From Bacillus sp. (in: firmicutes) (GTDB lineage Bacteria; Bacillota; Bacilli; Bacillales; Bacillaceae): DNA of 64,000 nt. Location of the stretch: positions 51,265 through 115,264 of the forward strand of contig JAPSLL010000008.1 in assembly GCA_031180805.1 (NCBI GenBank), read 5' to 3'. Of this stretch, positions 41,862-51,081 are shown in pieces. A program made the translations under genes and the position numbers. Within the stretch, counting starts at the first letter, position 1, and each line of letters begins with the position of its first letter. The notes beneath the pieces were generated by a model, which saw nothing but the letters and a program-made list of their open reading frames with translations, was not told the origin of the DNA and did no database searches.

Positions 41862-43646
41862 ATGTCAAAAGCGGCTGAGGCAATTATTAAAGGTGGAAGC
41901 TTTTTAATCGAGGATTTAACGTATGAACAAATTTTCACACCAGAGGATTTTACCGATGAGCATAAAATGATTGCAAAAACGACAGAGGATTTTGTTGTAA
42001 ATGAGGTATTGCCACATCTTAATGATATTGAAAATCATCAGTTTGATAAGTCTGTGAAATTATTAAAAAAAGCAGGTGAGCTTGGCTTGCTTGGAGCCGA
42101 TGTACCGGAGGAATACGGCGGGATCGGTCTTGATAAAATAAGCTCAGCGTTAATTACCGAAAAAATCTCTCGTGCAGGAAGCTTTTCTTTATCCTTTGGG
42201 GCACATGTTGGGATTGGCTCGCTACCAATAGTATTATTCGGAGATGAGGAGCAAAAGCAAAAATATCTACCAGACCTTGCAACTGGAGAAAAATTAGCAG
42301 CCTATGCATTAACTGAGCCAAACTCCGGCTCTGATGCGCTAGGGGCGAGAGCGACAGCAAAGTTAAACCAAGAAGGGACCCATTACCTTTTAAATGGAGA
42401 AAAGCAATGGATTACAAACTCCGGATTTGCTGACATATTTATCGTATATGCAAAGGTAGATGGTGAACATTTTTCTGCATTTATTGTTGAGAAGGAATTC
42501 AAAGGTGTGTCAACAGGACCTGAAGAAAAGAAAATGGGAATTAAGGGCTCCTCGACCAGAACTTTAATACTTGAAGATGTTGCGGTTCCAAAGGAAAATT
42601 TATTAGGGGAACTAGGCAAAGGTCACGTCATTGCCTTTAATATTCTTAATATCGGTCGCTACAAATTAGCGGTTGGAACAATTGGTGGCGCAAAAAGAGT
42701 AATTGATCTATCTGTCCAATATGCAAATCAACGCCAGCAATTCAAAACACCGATTTCTCGCTTTTCGTTAATTGGAGAAAAATTAGCGAATATGGCAGTG
42801 AAAACATACGTTATGGAAAGCTCTGTTTATCGAACTGTAGGATTATTCGAAGAGCGAATGAGTCGTTTAACAGCCGAACAATTACAGAGTGGGAAAGAAG
42901 TAGCAAACGCTATTGCAGAGTATGCAATTGAGTGCTCTTTGAACAAGGTGTTTGGTTCTGAAACACTTGATTATGTTGTAGACGAAGGGGTGCAAATTCA
43001 CGGCGGCTACGGATTTATGGCTGAATATGAAGTAGAAAGAATTTATCGTGATTCACGAATTAATCGGATTTTTGAAGGAACAAATGAAATAAATCGTCTC
43101 CTAGTTCCTGGAACATACTTACGGAAGGCATTAAAAGGAGAGCTTCCATTATTCCAAAAAGCACAAAGCTTACAAGAGGAGTTAATGATGCTTATGCCTG
43201 AGGAGATAGGCGATGGGACATTAGAGCAAGAAAAGCATCTTTTGAAAAATGCGAAGAAAATTGGTATTTTAATCGCGGGGCTTGCTGCACAAAAATATGG
43301 GAAAGACCTTCAAAAGGAGCAAGAGGTTCTTGTCAATATTGCAGATATTGTAAGCAATATTTATGCAATGGAATCAGCTATCCTCCGTACAGAAAAAGCA
43401 ATTGCTCGTACTGGAGAGGAAAAGAACAAGCAAAAGCTTCTATACACCCAAGTTTATTGTCAGGAGGCCTTCAATGAAATAGAAGCACACGCAAAAGAGA
43501 CGCTAATTGCAGTAGAAACAGGTGATTCTTTAAGGATGATGCTTTCGGCATTACGAAAGTTCACACGTCATACACCGATAAATGTTATTAGTAAAAAACG
43601 TGAAATTGCTAAAGTGTTGATTGAGAAAAATGCTTATTTAGCTTAA
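41862..43646 (+). CDS. fadE: FadE, acyl-CoA dehydrogenase
   Basis: This 594-residue flavoenzyme makes the first oxidation of beta-oxidation. It has the acyl-CoA dehydrogenase core (about 30-410) with YALTEPNSGSDA and IHGGYGFMAEYEVERIYRDS, including the C-terminal substrate-binding arginine region, and an extra helical domain of about 170 residues as in long-chain enzymes of the VLCAD type. It ends the fad operon; a terminator follows. Confidence 0.93.
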   Translation: MSKAAEAIIKGGSFLIEDLTYEQIFTPEDFTDEHKMIAKTTEDFVVNEVLPHLNDIENHQFDKSVKLLKKAGELGLLGADVPEEYGGIGLDKISSALITEKISRAGSFSLSFGAHVGIGSLPIVLFGDEEQKQKYLPDLATGEKLAAYALTEPNSGSDALGARATAKLNQEGTHYLLNGEKQWITNSGFADIFIVYAKVDGEHFSAFIVEKEFKGVSTGPEEKKMGIKGSSTRTLILEDVAVPKENLLGELGKGHVIAFNILNIGRYKLAVGTIGGAKRVIDLSVQYANQRQQFKTPISRFSLIGEKLANMAVKTYVMESSVYRTVGLFEERMSRLTAEQLQSGKEVANAIAEYAIECSLNKVFGSETLDYVVDEGVQIHGGYGFMAEYEVERIYRDSRINRIFEGTNEINRLLVPGTYLRKALKGELPLFQKAQSLQEELMMLMPEEIGDGTLEQEKHLLKNAKKIGILIAGLAAQKYGKDLQKEQEVLVNIADIVSNIYAMESAILRTEKAIARTGEEKNKQKLLYTQVYCQEAFNEIEAHAKETLIAVETGDSLRMMLSALRKFTRHTPINVISKKREIAKVLIEKNAYLA

Positions 43647-43667
43647 GTGGAATAATATATTATAATT

Positions 43668-43696
43668 GCCCGATCAGATTTTGATTGGGTTTTTTA
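43668..43696 (+). terminator. Terminator after fadE
   Basis: GCCCGATCA (43668-43676) pairs imperfectly with TGATTGGGT (43682-43690), followed by TTTTT. Confidence 0.8.
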
Positions 43697-43754
43697 TTTA
43701 TAAATAGAAAGTTAATTTAGGAAATTGAGTTAAAAACAAACAGGAATATATGAA

Positions 43755-43889
43755 TTGCACAAACAAAAGGGAATAATTCGTATTATTTTTCTTGCCTTTT
43801 TTATATTATTATTTATCAAAAAGGGATACCGATTTTATTCGAGTTATACAAGCATACCTTCATTAGAATTTGAAAAGTCATATGGTTAA
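43755..43889 (+). CDS. Possible 44-residue membrane peptide
   Basis: A TTG opens the frame MHKQKGIIRIIFLAFFILLF followed by IKKGYRFYSSYTSIPSLEFE and KSYG. It has one hydrophobic helix flanked by basic residues. The ribosome binding site (CAGGAAT) is weak and the start codon rare, so this is tentative. It is the only protein-like signal in the 400-bp gap between fadE and the yusI-like gene. Confidence 0.28.
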   Translation: MHKQKGIIRIIFLAFFILLFIKKGYRFYSSYTSIPSLEFEKSYG

Positions 43890-44047
43890 AATATTTAATG
43901 CTTCGCTTGTTAGTAACTATAATGAAACTACAAGTAACTAATAATGATTCTTCCTATCTATTCATTCATCATAACTTCTGATTCGTTTTGTCTATTTAGT
44001 TATGATAAAATAAAAGACAATACAAATGGTTATTAGGTGGTGAAGGT

Positions 44048-44413
44048 ATGACTTTGGATTTTTATTGGTATCCAAAATGTAGTACGTGTCGAAAGGCAAA
44101 GAAGTGGTTAGAAGAACACCAGGTTAATTTTAAAGAAGTACATATCGTTGAGCATCCTCCAACAAAGGATGAAATTGCCTCTTTTTATAAAAAGAGCGGA
44201 CTGGAATTAAAGAAATTTTTTAATACAAGTGGTCAAAAATATCGTCAACTTGGAATAAAAGATAAGCTAGCTACAATGTCTGAAGATGAAATGATTGAAT
44301 TATTAGCATCTGATGGAATGTTACTTAAAAGACCAATCGCCGTAGGAGAACATGCGGTAACGATTGGTTTTAAAGAAGAAGAATATGAGCAAACTTGGGG
44401 AGCTGAAAAATAG
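44048..44413 (+). CDS. yusI: ArsC/Spx family protein YusI
   Basis: This 121-residue thioredoxin-fold protein has an N-terminal Cys11-S-T-Cys14 motif (YPKCSTCRKAKKW) and the ArsC-family body (FYKKSGLELKKFFNTSG, then LLKRPIAV). Family members are arsenate-reductase-like or Spx-like; B. subtilis YusI, in the same neighbourhood, has no firm function. Lacking the RNA-polymerase-binding features known for Spx is not provable here. TAGGTGGTGAAG precedes the ATG. Confidence 0.87.
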   Translation: MTLDFYWYPKCSTCRKAKKWLEEHQVNFKEVHIVEHPPTKDEIASFYKKSGLELKKFFNTSGQKYRQLGIKDKLATMSEDEMIELLASDGMLLKRPIAVGEHAVTIGFKEEEYEQTWGAEK

Positions 44414-44618
44414 TTTCAACAACCTAAAAATTGGAAAAAATAATTGTTAAAGAGTAGTGTTGATTTATAGTCCACTTGAGATTCCGCTTAAGTTCCTTGC
44501 CAAAGGTTCTTATCACAAATGCAGGCAAACCCTTTATTGTGGTTGTAAGGGAATTTCTAATAGGTTGTAGAGCTTGTTTAACAAAGAATAAAAATACATA
44601 TTACTGGAGGTTATAAAC

Positions 44619-45002
44619 ATGAGTACACCGAAGGAACTTCGTTATTCAGAAGAACATGAGTGGGTAAAGGTAGAAGGGGACAAAGTCCGTATTGGGATTA
44701 CTGAATTTGCTCAATCAGAACTTGGTGACATCGTATTCGTTGAATTACCAGAGATTGGTACTGAGATTAAAGCGAACGAGCCATTTGGAAGTGTAGAGTC
44801 TGTCAAAACGGTTTCTGAGCTTTATGCACCAATAAGTGGTAAGGTTGTCGAAATAAATGAAGAATTGGATGATAATCCAGAATTTGTTAATGAATCTCCA
44901 TATGAAAAAGCTTGGATGGTTGTTGTAGAGCCAAGTAATGTAGCTGATGTTGACAATTTAATGACGGCTGAGCAATATGAAAAAATGACAAATCAAGACT
45001 AA
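44619..45002 (+). CDS. gcvH: Glycine cleavage system H protein
   Basis: This 127-residue lipoyl carrier has the lipoylated lysine Lys63 in [19 protein letters not shown] and the typical N-terminus [15 protein letters not shown]. It carries the aminomethyl group in glycine cleavage and in Bacillus also relays lipoate to other enzymes. The gcvPT genes are elsewhere, as in B. subtilis. TGGAGG precedes the ATG. The yus-region context is conserved. Confidence 0.96.
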   Translation: MSTPKELRYSEEHEWVKVEGDKVRIGITEFAQSELGDIVFVELPEIGTEIKANEPFGSVESVKTVSELYAPISGKVVEINEELDDNPEFVNESPYEKAWMVVVEPSNVADVDNLMTAEQYEKMTNQD

Positions 45003-45059
45003 TCGCATGATGTCATCTATTTATGGACACCCTACAAATAGGTAAAGGAGGGTGTCCAT

Positions 45060-45296
45060 ATGTCTTTTGAGAAGCAACGTTTGGATATTACAGATCGTAT
45101 CGTCGGAAAATTTACCGATGGGCAATTAAATCTTTATCTAGAATCTGAAAAGATTGGTCAAATGGTGTCAGAAAATCAATATAACCTTAAACAAGGATAC
45201 GAATTTCAAAATAGCCGTTTTTATCAATATGCTGATGTTCTATCAAAAAAGGACGAAAAATATGTCGATTGTGATGATGAAAACGGCTGGTGCTAA
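45060..45296 (+). CDS. yusG: DUF2553 family protein YusG
   Basis: This 78-residue polar protein has the YusG/DUF2553 pattern: RLDITDRIVGKFTDGQLNLY, then GYEFQNSRFYQ and an acidic Cys-containing tail (YVDCDDENGWC). The function is unknown. It lies 57 bp behind gcvH in the order seen in B. subtilis, with AAAGGAGGGTG before the start. Confidence 0.87.
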   Translation: MSFEKQRLDITDRIVGKFTDGQLNLYLESEKIGQMVSENQYNLKQGYEFQNSRFYQYADVLSKKDEKYVDCDDENGWC

Positions 45297-45308
45297 ACTA
45301 ACATGAGT

Positions 45309-45346
45309 AGGGTCTGACCCCAAATAAAGGGAGTCTGGCCCTTATT
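45309..45346 (+). terminator. REP-like terminator after yusG
   Basis: AGGGTC and GGCCCT (45309-45314 and 45338-45343) pair around GACCCCAAATAAAGGGAGTC, followed by TATTTTAT. Confidence 0.7.
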
Positions 45347-45385
45347 TTATAAAAAAAGGTCGTTTCTTATTGTTATTTTTTAAAA

Positions 45386-45403
45386 TGGGGACTGTCCCCA
45401 TAA
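45386..45403. repeat. REP-like palindrome ATGGGGACTGTCCCCAT
   Basis: A 17-bp palindrome lies between AT-rich flanks that are themselves partly complementary (TTGTTATTTTTT on the left, AAATAACAAAAAATAA on the right). It shares the GGGGACTGTCCCC core with hairpins at 13067-13103 and 29146-29177. Confidence 0.6.
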
Positions 45404-45487
45404 GAAATAACAAAAAATAAAGGAAACAACCTCAACATATCGAATAGTTTATAGAAAGAACTTTACTATAAAAAACAGGTGATGTTT

Positions 45488-45835
45488 ATGTCATTAGTTG
45501 AGGTTGAAAAGGTATTGATTGTAGAAGGGAAATCTGACAAAAAGAAAGTACTGAATGTTATAAATGAGCCAATTGAAATTATTTGTACAAATGGCACAAT
45601 TAGTATGGCGAAATTAGATGAATTAATTGATAGGTTATTTTTAAAGGACGTCTATATTTTAGTTGATGCAGATGACGCGGGAGATCGCTTGAGAAAACAA
45701 TTTAAACGCGAGCTTCCAGAGGCATCACATATTTATATTGATAGAGCATATCGAGAGGTTGCAACAGCACCTGACCATCATGTTGCTTCCGTATTACTAA
45801 GTGCTAATATTGATGTGAATGCGAAATTTTTATAG
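45488..45835 (+). CDS. yusF: Toprim domain protein YusF
   Basis: This 115-residue protein is a single Toprim domain: the Glu motif VLIVEGKSDKKKV near the N-terminus and the D-x-D motif YILVDADDAGDRLRKQF. Stand-alone Toprim proteins of this size relate to RNase M5 and to small nucleic-acid enzymes; B. subtilis YusF is uncharacterised. The ATG at 45488 is used, with AGGTGATG before it. Confidence 0.88.
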   Translation: MSLVEVEKVLIVEGKSDKKKVLNVINEPIEIICTNGTISMAKLDELIDRLFLKDVYILVDADDAGDRLRKQFKRELPEASHIYIDRAYREVATAPDHHVASVLLSANIDVNAKFL

Positions 45836-45855
45836 AAAGGTAATTAGTTTTTGAT

Positions 45856-46158
45856 ATGATTGAATGGACAGAGAAACAGCTTAACCTCCAAAATGAAGGA
45901 CTTATGTTGTTATATTTATATACTCCGATGTGTGGAACCTGTCAGCTTGCAAAGCGTATGATTCAGGTTGTCGAAGAACTTTTACCAACTCTTGAGATTC
46001 AATCGGTAAACTTAAATTTTTACCCGAATGAAGCAATGAAGCTTGAGATTGAAAGTGTTCCATGCTTGCTCGCTATAAGAGATGGGGAAGTTAAAGAAAA
46101 GATATACGCATTTCAGTCTGTCGGATTTTTATACGAAAAATTAAAGGCTGTCGTGTGA
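45856..46158 (+). CDS. yusE: Thioredoxin-like protein YusE
   Basis: This 100-residue cytosolic protein has a thioredoxin fold with the redox pair Cys26-G-T-Cys29 (TPMCGTCQLAKRM) and the cis-proline region SVPCLLAIRDG, where an extra Cys follows the proline. It has no signal peptide. It matches YusE of B. subtilis by position and length. The target is unknown. Confidence 0.86.
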   Translation: MIEWTEKQLNLQNEGLMLLYLYTPMCGTCQLAKRMIQVVEELLPTLEIQSVNLNFYPNEAMKLEIESVPCLLAIRDGEVKEKIYAFQSVGFLYEKLKAVV

Positions 46159-46342
46159 ATGCTACAAAATATAGCGATTTTTAGGTTTGTACAAACGGAA
46201 TATTGACATATTTCTCGGGAAATATTTAGAAAGCAACAAATGATGAAAAATCAGACAGAAACTGTCGACTTATTTTTAAAGGAATCTTCCAATTTTCAAT
46301 GAAGTTATACATTAACTTAATTGAGCATTGGGAGGTTTTTTT

Positions 46343-46660
46343 ATGTGTGCAAATACATTTATTGCAAATGTGAATAAAGCAAAATCATTAATAGCGATTT
46401 TATTGAGAAAAACGCTGCTAATTGAAATAAAGCCTGTACAACAAACAAGTTTTTATATAGAGCTTTCTTCAAATGGAGCAAGGAAGGTTTATGAACCGAT
46501 TGAAAATGTTGATTTTGTTTTAGAAGGAAGATTAGACGATATTGAGGAAGTTCTTCTAAATGCTGTAAGCCTTAAACAATCTATCTCCTTTGGGAAAATT
46601 CAAATGAAAGGCTCGTACCGGGACTATTTAAGATTAGAAGCGATTATTAAATTAAGTTGA
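46343..46660 (+). CDS. yusD: YusD-like SCP2-domain protein
   Basis: This 105-residue protein has the small SCP2/sterol-carrier-like layout: IEIKPVQQTSFYIELSSNGA, then VDFVLEGRLDDIEEVL and ISFGKIQMKGSYRDYLRLEA. It matches YusD of B. subtilis in size and position. A lipid-binding role is inferred from the fold. GGGAGG lies 7 bases before the ATG at 46343. Confidence 0.72.
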   Translation: MCANTFIANVNKAKSLIAILLRKTLLIEIKPVQQTSFYIELSSNGARKVYEPIENVDFVLEGRLDDIEEVLLNAVSLKQSISFGKIQMKGSYRDYLRLEAIIKLS

Positions 46661-46793
46661 ACTATTTCTATTGAATATTGCAAGTGAAATCGTTTACTAT
46701 TAAAACAGCCAAAATAAATCGAAAATTGCAATAATTCTAACAGAAGGCTTGTAGCTGACAACTATTTAAAGTTTCTAAGGGGAGGAACAATTT

Positions 46794-48092
46794 ATGACAG
46801 AGAAAAAATATCGTCCGGAAACGGTGACGATACACGGTGGCTTGAAAAAGGATGTAACAACAGGTGCGAGATCGGTACCAATTTATCAATCAAATGCATA
46901 TGTATTCAATGATACAGAGCATGCAGCAAATCTTTTTGGCTTAAAAGAGCAAGGGTATATTTATACAAGAATTCATAATCCTACATCATCTGTTTTTGAA
47001 GAAAGAATTGCCCAATTAGAAGGAGGGATTGCAAGCTTAGCTGTTTCAAGTGGAATGGCGGCAATTACTCTTTCGATTTTGAACATTGCAGGTGCAGGAG
47101 ATGAGATCGTATCAGCTTCGACATTATATGGTGGTACATATAATTTATTCGCAAATACTTTGCCTAAGTATGGGATTAAAACACATTTTGTAGATCCGAA
47201 AAATCCGGAAAATTTCCGAACAGCAATTACAGATAAAACGAAGGCGATTTTCGCAGAGACAATAGGAAATCCTAGCCTAGATATTTTAGATATTGAGGCA
47301 GTTGCTAATATTGCACATGAAGCAGGAATTCCGCTAATCGTTGATAACACGTTTGCAACACCATTTTTATGTAGACCGATAGAGCATGGAGCTGACATCG
47401 TCGTTCATTCCGCAACAAAGTGGTTATTGGGAAATGGGACGACACTTGGTGGAGTTATTGTTGACGGAGGGAAATTTGACTGGAATAGCCCTAAATTCCC
47501 TGGTTTTACATCACCAGACCCAAGCTATCATGATTTAGTATATGCTGAAGCTCTAGGTGAACAAGCATTTATTATCAAAGCAAGGGTTCAACTACTAAGA
47601 GATTTAGGTCCAGCAATCAGTCCTTATAATTCGTTTCAATTTAGTCTCGGCTTAGAAACATTGCATGTTCGAATGAAGGAGCATATTGCGAATACTAGAA
47701 AAATGGTCAAATATTTACAACAACACCCTGCAGTAGAATGGGTATTATATCCAGAACTAGACGATCACCCTGCAAAAGCTTTAGCCGAAAAATATTTACC
47801 AAATGGAGCTGGCTCAGTCATTGTGTTTGGGATTAAAGGTGGGCGTGAGGCTGGAGCGAAGGTAATTAATAATGTAGAGTTATGGTCACATGTTGCAAAT
47901 GTCGGAGATGCCAAAAGCTTAATCATCCATCCTGCAAGTACAACTCATCAGCAATTAGGTGCAGAGGATTTAAAAAGCTCTGGTGTGACAGAGGACTTAA
48001 TTCGATTATCTGTTGGAATTGAGCATGTCCAAGATATTATCGATGACCTGGAACAAGCAATTTACCGAGCGACAGGATTAAAAAGTAATTAA
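46794..48092 (+). CDS. metY: O-acetylhomoserine sulfhydrylase (MetY)
   Basis: This 432-residue PLP enzyme of the Cys/Met metabolism family makes homocysteine from O-acetylhomoserine and sulfide. The PLP lysine lies in VVHSATKWLLGNG, and the family motifs YTRIHNPTSSVFEERIAQLE, VDNTFATPFLCRP and the C-terminal LIRLSVGIEHVQDI are present. The extended length and the HPASTTHQQL motif fit MetY rather than cystathionine enzymes. AAGGGGAGG precedes the ATG. No S-box precedes it; the following metNPQ operon has one. Confidence 0.93.
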   Translation: MTEKKYRPETVTIHGGLKKDVTTGARSVPIYQSNAYVFNDTEHAANLFGLKEQGYIYTRIHNPTSSVFEERIAQLEGGIASLAVSSGMAAITLSILNIAGAGDEIVSASTLYGGTYNLFANTLPKYGIKTHFVDPKNPENFRTAITDKTKAIFAETIGNPSLDILDIEAVANIAHEAGIPLIVDNTFATPFLCRPIEHGADIVVHSATKWLLGNGTTLGGVIVDGGKFDWNSPKFPGFTSPDPSYHDLVYAEALGEQAFIIKARVQLLRDLGPAISPYNSFQFSLGLETLHVRMKEHIANTRKMVKYLQQHPAVEWVLYPELDDHPAKALAEKYLPNGAGSVIVFGIKGGREAGAKVINNVELWSHVANVGDAKSLIIHPASTTHQQLGAEDLKSSGVTEDLIRLSVGIEHVQDIIDDLEQAIYRATGLKSN

Positions 48093-48107
48093 ACTTTATG
48101 ATTTGAG

Positions 48108-48162
48108 GATGATTCACAATAAATTGCCGATTATTGGCAAGGTGTTGAATCATTCTTTTTTT
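48108..48162 (+). terminator. Terminator after metY
   Basis: GATGATTCA (48108-48116) pairs with TGAATCATT (48146-48154) around an inner stem TTGCC/GGCAA (48124-48140), followed by a T run. Confidence 0.8.
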
Positions 48163-48185
48163 GCTGAATTCAAAGAAAAAATCAA

Positions 48186-48214
48186 TTGACATAAAGAAAA
48201 AATATTGTTAGAAT
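48186..48214 (+). promoter_or_regulatory. Sigma-A promoter of the metNPQ operon
   Basis: TTGACA (48186-48191) and TAGAAT (48209-48214) are exactly 17 bp apart, starting transcription near 48221, about 50 nt before the S-box. Confidence 0.88.
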
Positions 48215-48267
48215 CACAAACATACAATTCGTAATTGAAAAATTGATTTTTACAATATAATTTTGTT

Positions 48268-48425
48268 CTCTTATCAAGAGAGGTGGAGGGAAGTGCCCTA
48301 TGAAGCCCGGCAACCGTCAGTTTTTGCTGAAATGGTGCCAATTCACGCAAAGCTTTTTGCTTTGAAAGATGGGAGAAAGGACAATTTACTGTGCCTTTCT
48401 GTTCCCATGCAGAAAGGCATTTTGC
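48268..48425 (+). promoter_or_regulatory. SAM-I (S-box) riboswitch with terminator
   Basis: The aptamer (48268-48375) has the canonical blocks: CTTATCAAGAGAGGTGGAGGGA-like start, GCCCTATGAAGCCCGGCAACC and the closing AAAGATGGGAG that pairs with the 5' CTCTTATC. The expression platform is a terminator, GTGCCTTTCTG (48391-48401) with CAGAAAGGCAT (48410-48420), then a T-rich tail. With S-adenosylmethionine bound, transcription of metNPQ stops. Confidence 0.96.
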
Positions 48426-48497
48426 TTTATTTGGATACTATAATAAGGGTTTATCAAATATTGCAGGTAAGAAAAAGTTTGGAAGAAGGTGAACAAC

Positions 48498-49514
48498 TTG
48501 ATTACTTTAGAAAACGTTAATAAGGTTTATCATACAAAATCTGGTGAAGTTAAGGCAGTAAATAATGTCAATTTAGAGATTGAAAAGGGCGAGATTTTTG
48601 GAGTCATCGGTTATAGTGGCGCCGGAAAAAGTTCATTGATCCGATTATTGAATGGATTAGAGAAGCCAACGAGTGGAAAAATAACAGTTGCTGGAAAGAG
48701 AATCGATTCAATTCGTGGAGCAGAACTTCGAAAAGCGCGTTTAGAAATTAGTATGATTTTTCAACACTTCAATTTACTATGGTCGAGAACAGTCCGTGAA
48801 AACATCTCATTTCCTTTAGAAATTGCTGGAATGAAAAAGCTAGAAAGAAAAAGACGTGTTGACGAATTAATTAAGCTCGTTGGTCTTGAAGGTCGTGAAG
48901 ATTCTTATCCATCTCAGCTAAGTGGTGGACAAAAACAAAGAGTGGGGATTGCAAGAGCGTTAGCGAACAATCCGAAGGTATTATTATGTGATGAGGCTAC
49001 GTCAGCATTAGACCCACAAACAACGGATTCTATTTTAGATTTACTCGTTGATATCAATAAACGACTTGGACTGACGATCGTCTTAATTACACATGAAATG
49101 CATGTTATAAGAAAGATTTGTAATAGAGTTGCTGTCATTGAAGCTGGTAGCATCGTTGAGCAAGGAGAGGTTCTCGAGCTATTTAAAAATCCGCAGCAGC
49201 CGATTACAAAAAGGTTCCTTAACCAGGATAATGAACCAGAGGAAACTATTGAACAATTATTAGAACATTATCCAGATGGAAAAGTGATTAAGCTATCTTT
49301 TATTGGAGATTCAACAGAACAGCCGCTTATTACGAATCTTGTCCGTCAATTTGATATAAATGTGAATATTTTACAAGGGAAGATTTCGCAAACACAAAAT
49401 GGTGCATATGGAACATTATTCGTTCAATTACAAGGGGAAGAAGCGATTATCAATCAAGCAATAGCCTTCATTAAGGAAAACAAAATAGGAGTGGAGGTGG
49501 TTGAAAATGAATGA
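48498..49514 (+). CDS. metN: Methionine ABC transporter ATP-binding protein MetN
   Basis: This 338-residue ATPase has Walker A GYSGAGKSS, signature LSGGQKQRVGIARAL, Walker B VLLCDEATSALD, and a C-terminal NIL regulatory domain (about 265-338) that binds methionine. The TTG at 48498 is used, with AAGGTGA in front, because the B. subtilis protein starts at the equivalent residue; a GTG three codons upstream is possible. It leads metN-metP-metQ under an S-box. Confidence 0.94.
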   Translation: MITLENVNKVYHTKSGEVKAVNNVNLEIEKGEIFGVIGYSGAGKSSLIRLLNGLEKPTSGKITVAGKRIDSIRGAELRKARLEISMIFQHFNLLWSRTVRENISFPLEIAGMKKLERKRRVDELIKLVGLEGREDSYPSQLSGGQKQRVGIARALANNPKVLLCDEATSALDPQTTDSILDLLVDINKRLGLTIVLITHEMHVIRKICNRVAVIEAGSIVEQGEVLELFKNPQQPITKRFLNQDNEPEETIEQLLEHYPDGKVIKLSFIGDSTEQPLITNLVRQFDINVNILQGKISQTQNGAYGTLFVQLQGEEAIINQAIAFIKENKIGVEVVENE

Positions 49515-50172
49515 GTGGTTGGAATTACTTAAGTGGGAAGATTTACTAGCTGCAACGATCGAAACACTTTACATGACGGTTATCTCTGTTTTCATAACGT
49601 TTGTGTTAGGTCTTATATTAGGATTGCTCTTATTTTTAACTGGTAAAGGTAACATGTGGGAAAACCGTTTTATTAACTTAATTATTGCGACATTCGTTAA
49701 TATATTCCGATCCATCCCTTTTATTATTTTAATTGTCCTACTAATACCTTTCACGAAAGCACTCGTAGGCTCAATGTTAGGTGCCAATGCGGCATTGCCT
49801 GCACTTATCATAGGTTCTGCTCCATTCTATGCGAGAATGGTAGAAATTGCTCTAAGAGAAATTGACAAGGGGGTAATTGAAGCTTCTCATTCAATGGGTG
49901 CATCGAATTTTGAAATTATCTTTAAGGTGTTAATACCTGAAGCTCTACCAGCCTTAATTTCGGGTATTACCGTTACGGCGATTGCGTTAGTTAGCTATAC
50001 CGCAATGGCAGGAGTCATCGGTGCAGGAGGACTAGGGAATTTCGCTTATCTCGAAGGATTCCAAGGGAATAATACGTTATTAACCTTTGTAGCTACTGTA
50101 CTGATTTTAATCATTGTATTTATCATTCAAATAATTGGTGATGTATTCACTAAGATAATTGATAAACGATAA
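49507..50172 (+). CDS. metP: Methionine ABC transporter permease MetP
   Basis: This 221-residue permease has five to six membrane helices and the EAA-loop motif EIDKGVIEASHSMGASNFEI that docks to the ATPase, typical of the MetI/MetP family. The ATG at 49507 overlaps the end of metN by 8 bases and has GGAGGTGG in front. It works with MetN and the MetQ lipoprotein to import methionine. Confidence 0.93.
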   Translation: MNEWLELLKWEDLLAATIETLYMTVISVFITFVLGLILGLLLFLTGKGNMWENRFINLIIATFVNIFRSIPFIILIVLLIPFTKALVGSMLGANAALPALIIGSAPFYARMVEIALREIDKGVIEASHSMGASNFEIIFKVLIPEALPALISGITVTAIALVSYTAMAGVIGAGGLGNFAYLEGFQGNNTLLTFVATVLILIIVFIIQIIGDVFTKIIDKR

Positions 50173-50200
50173 TAAATAACATTTTAGGAGGAAACAAAAA

Positions 50201-51022
50201 ATGAAAAAGAAATTATCTCTTCTATTAACAGCATTATTATTAGTCGTATTAGCTGCCTGCGGTAATGGGGAAAAAGGAGCTTCTAAAGAAGAATCAAACA
50301 AGCTAGTTGTTGGTGCATCTGCTGTTCCACATGCGCAAATTCTAGATAAAGCAAAACCGATTTTAGCTGATGAAGGCATTGAGCTTGATGTTAAAGTTTT
50401 CCAAGATTATATATTACCGAATAAAACGTTAGAAGCAAAAGAACTTGATGCGAACTACTTCCAAACACCTGGATACTTGGCTTTAGAAAAGGAAGAAAAG
50501 GGCTATGATTTTGTAAGTGTTGGAGAAATTCATAAAGAGCCAATCGGTATTTATTCTAAGAAATACAAGTCATTAGAAGAGCTACCGGATGGTGCTGAAA
50601 TTATTATTAGTACATCTGATAGTGACCAAGGTCGAATTCTGCCTATCTTTGAAAAAGCTGGCTTAATTAAGCTTAAAGAAGGCGTTGGTGAAAATGCAAG
50701 AGTTAAGGACATCGTTGAAAACCCTAAAAACCTAGATTTTTCAACACGTATTGAGGCGAAGCTTTTAGCAACTTCGTTTGAAAATGGTGAAGGTGATGCT
50801 GTCGTTATCAATGCTAACTATGCTCTTGAAGGTGACGTAAATCTTGAAGAAGGTATTGCCTTTGAAGGTAGTGACGTTGTACCAGCGAACTTAATTGTTG
50901 TTCGTAAAGAAGATGAAAATAATGAAAACATTAAAAAGCTTGTTGAAGTTTTAAAATCTAAAGAAATTCAAGACTTTATTAAGTCAGAATACAAAGACTC
51001 AGTTATTCCTGTAACTGAATAA
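50201..51022 (+). CDS. metQ: Methionine-binding lipoprotein MetQ
   Basis: This 273-residue NlpA-family lipoprotein has a signal peptide with lipobox LAAC (Cys at about residue 20) and the family core VVGASAVPHAQILDKAKPIL, then VFQDYILPNKTLEAKELDAN. It captures methionine (both isomers in homologues) outside the membrane and delivers it to MetP. AGGAGG precedes the ATG. It ends the operon. Confidence 0.94.
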   Translation: MKKKLSLLLTALLLVVLAACGNGEKGASKEESNKLVVGASAVPHAQILDKAKPILADEGIELDVKVFQDYILPNKTLEAKELDANYFQTPGYLALEKEEKGYDFVSVGEIHKEPIGIYSKKYKSLEELPDGAEIIISTSDSDQGRILPIFEKAGLIKLKEGVGENARVKDIVENPKNLDFSTRIEAKLLATSFENGEGDAVVINANYALEGDVNLEEGIAFEGSDVVPANLIVVRKEDENNENIKKLVEVLKSKEIQDFIKSEYKDSVIPVTE

Positions 51023-51033
51023 ACTTTAAGTAA

Positions 51034-51081
51034 AAAAACCTGGATCATGTGGTTAACAACAACCTCGGTCCAGGTTTTTAT
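51034..51081 (+). terminator. Terminator after metQ
   Basis: AAAAACCTGG (51034-51043) pairs with CCAGGTTTTT (51070-51079), with inner GGTT/AACC. Confidence 0.9.
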
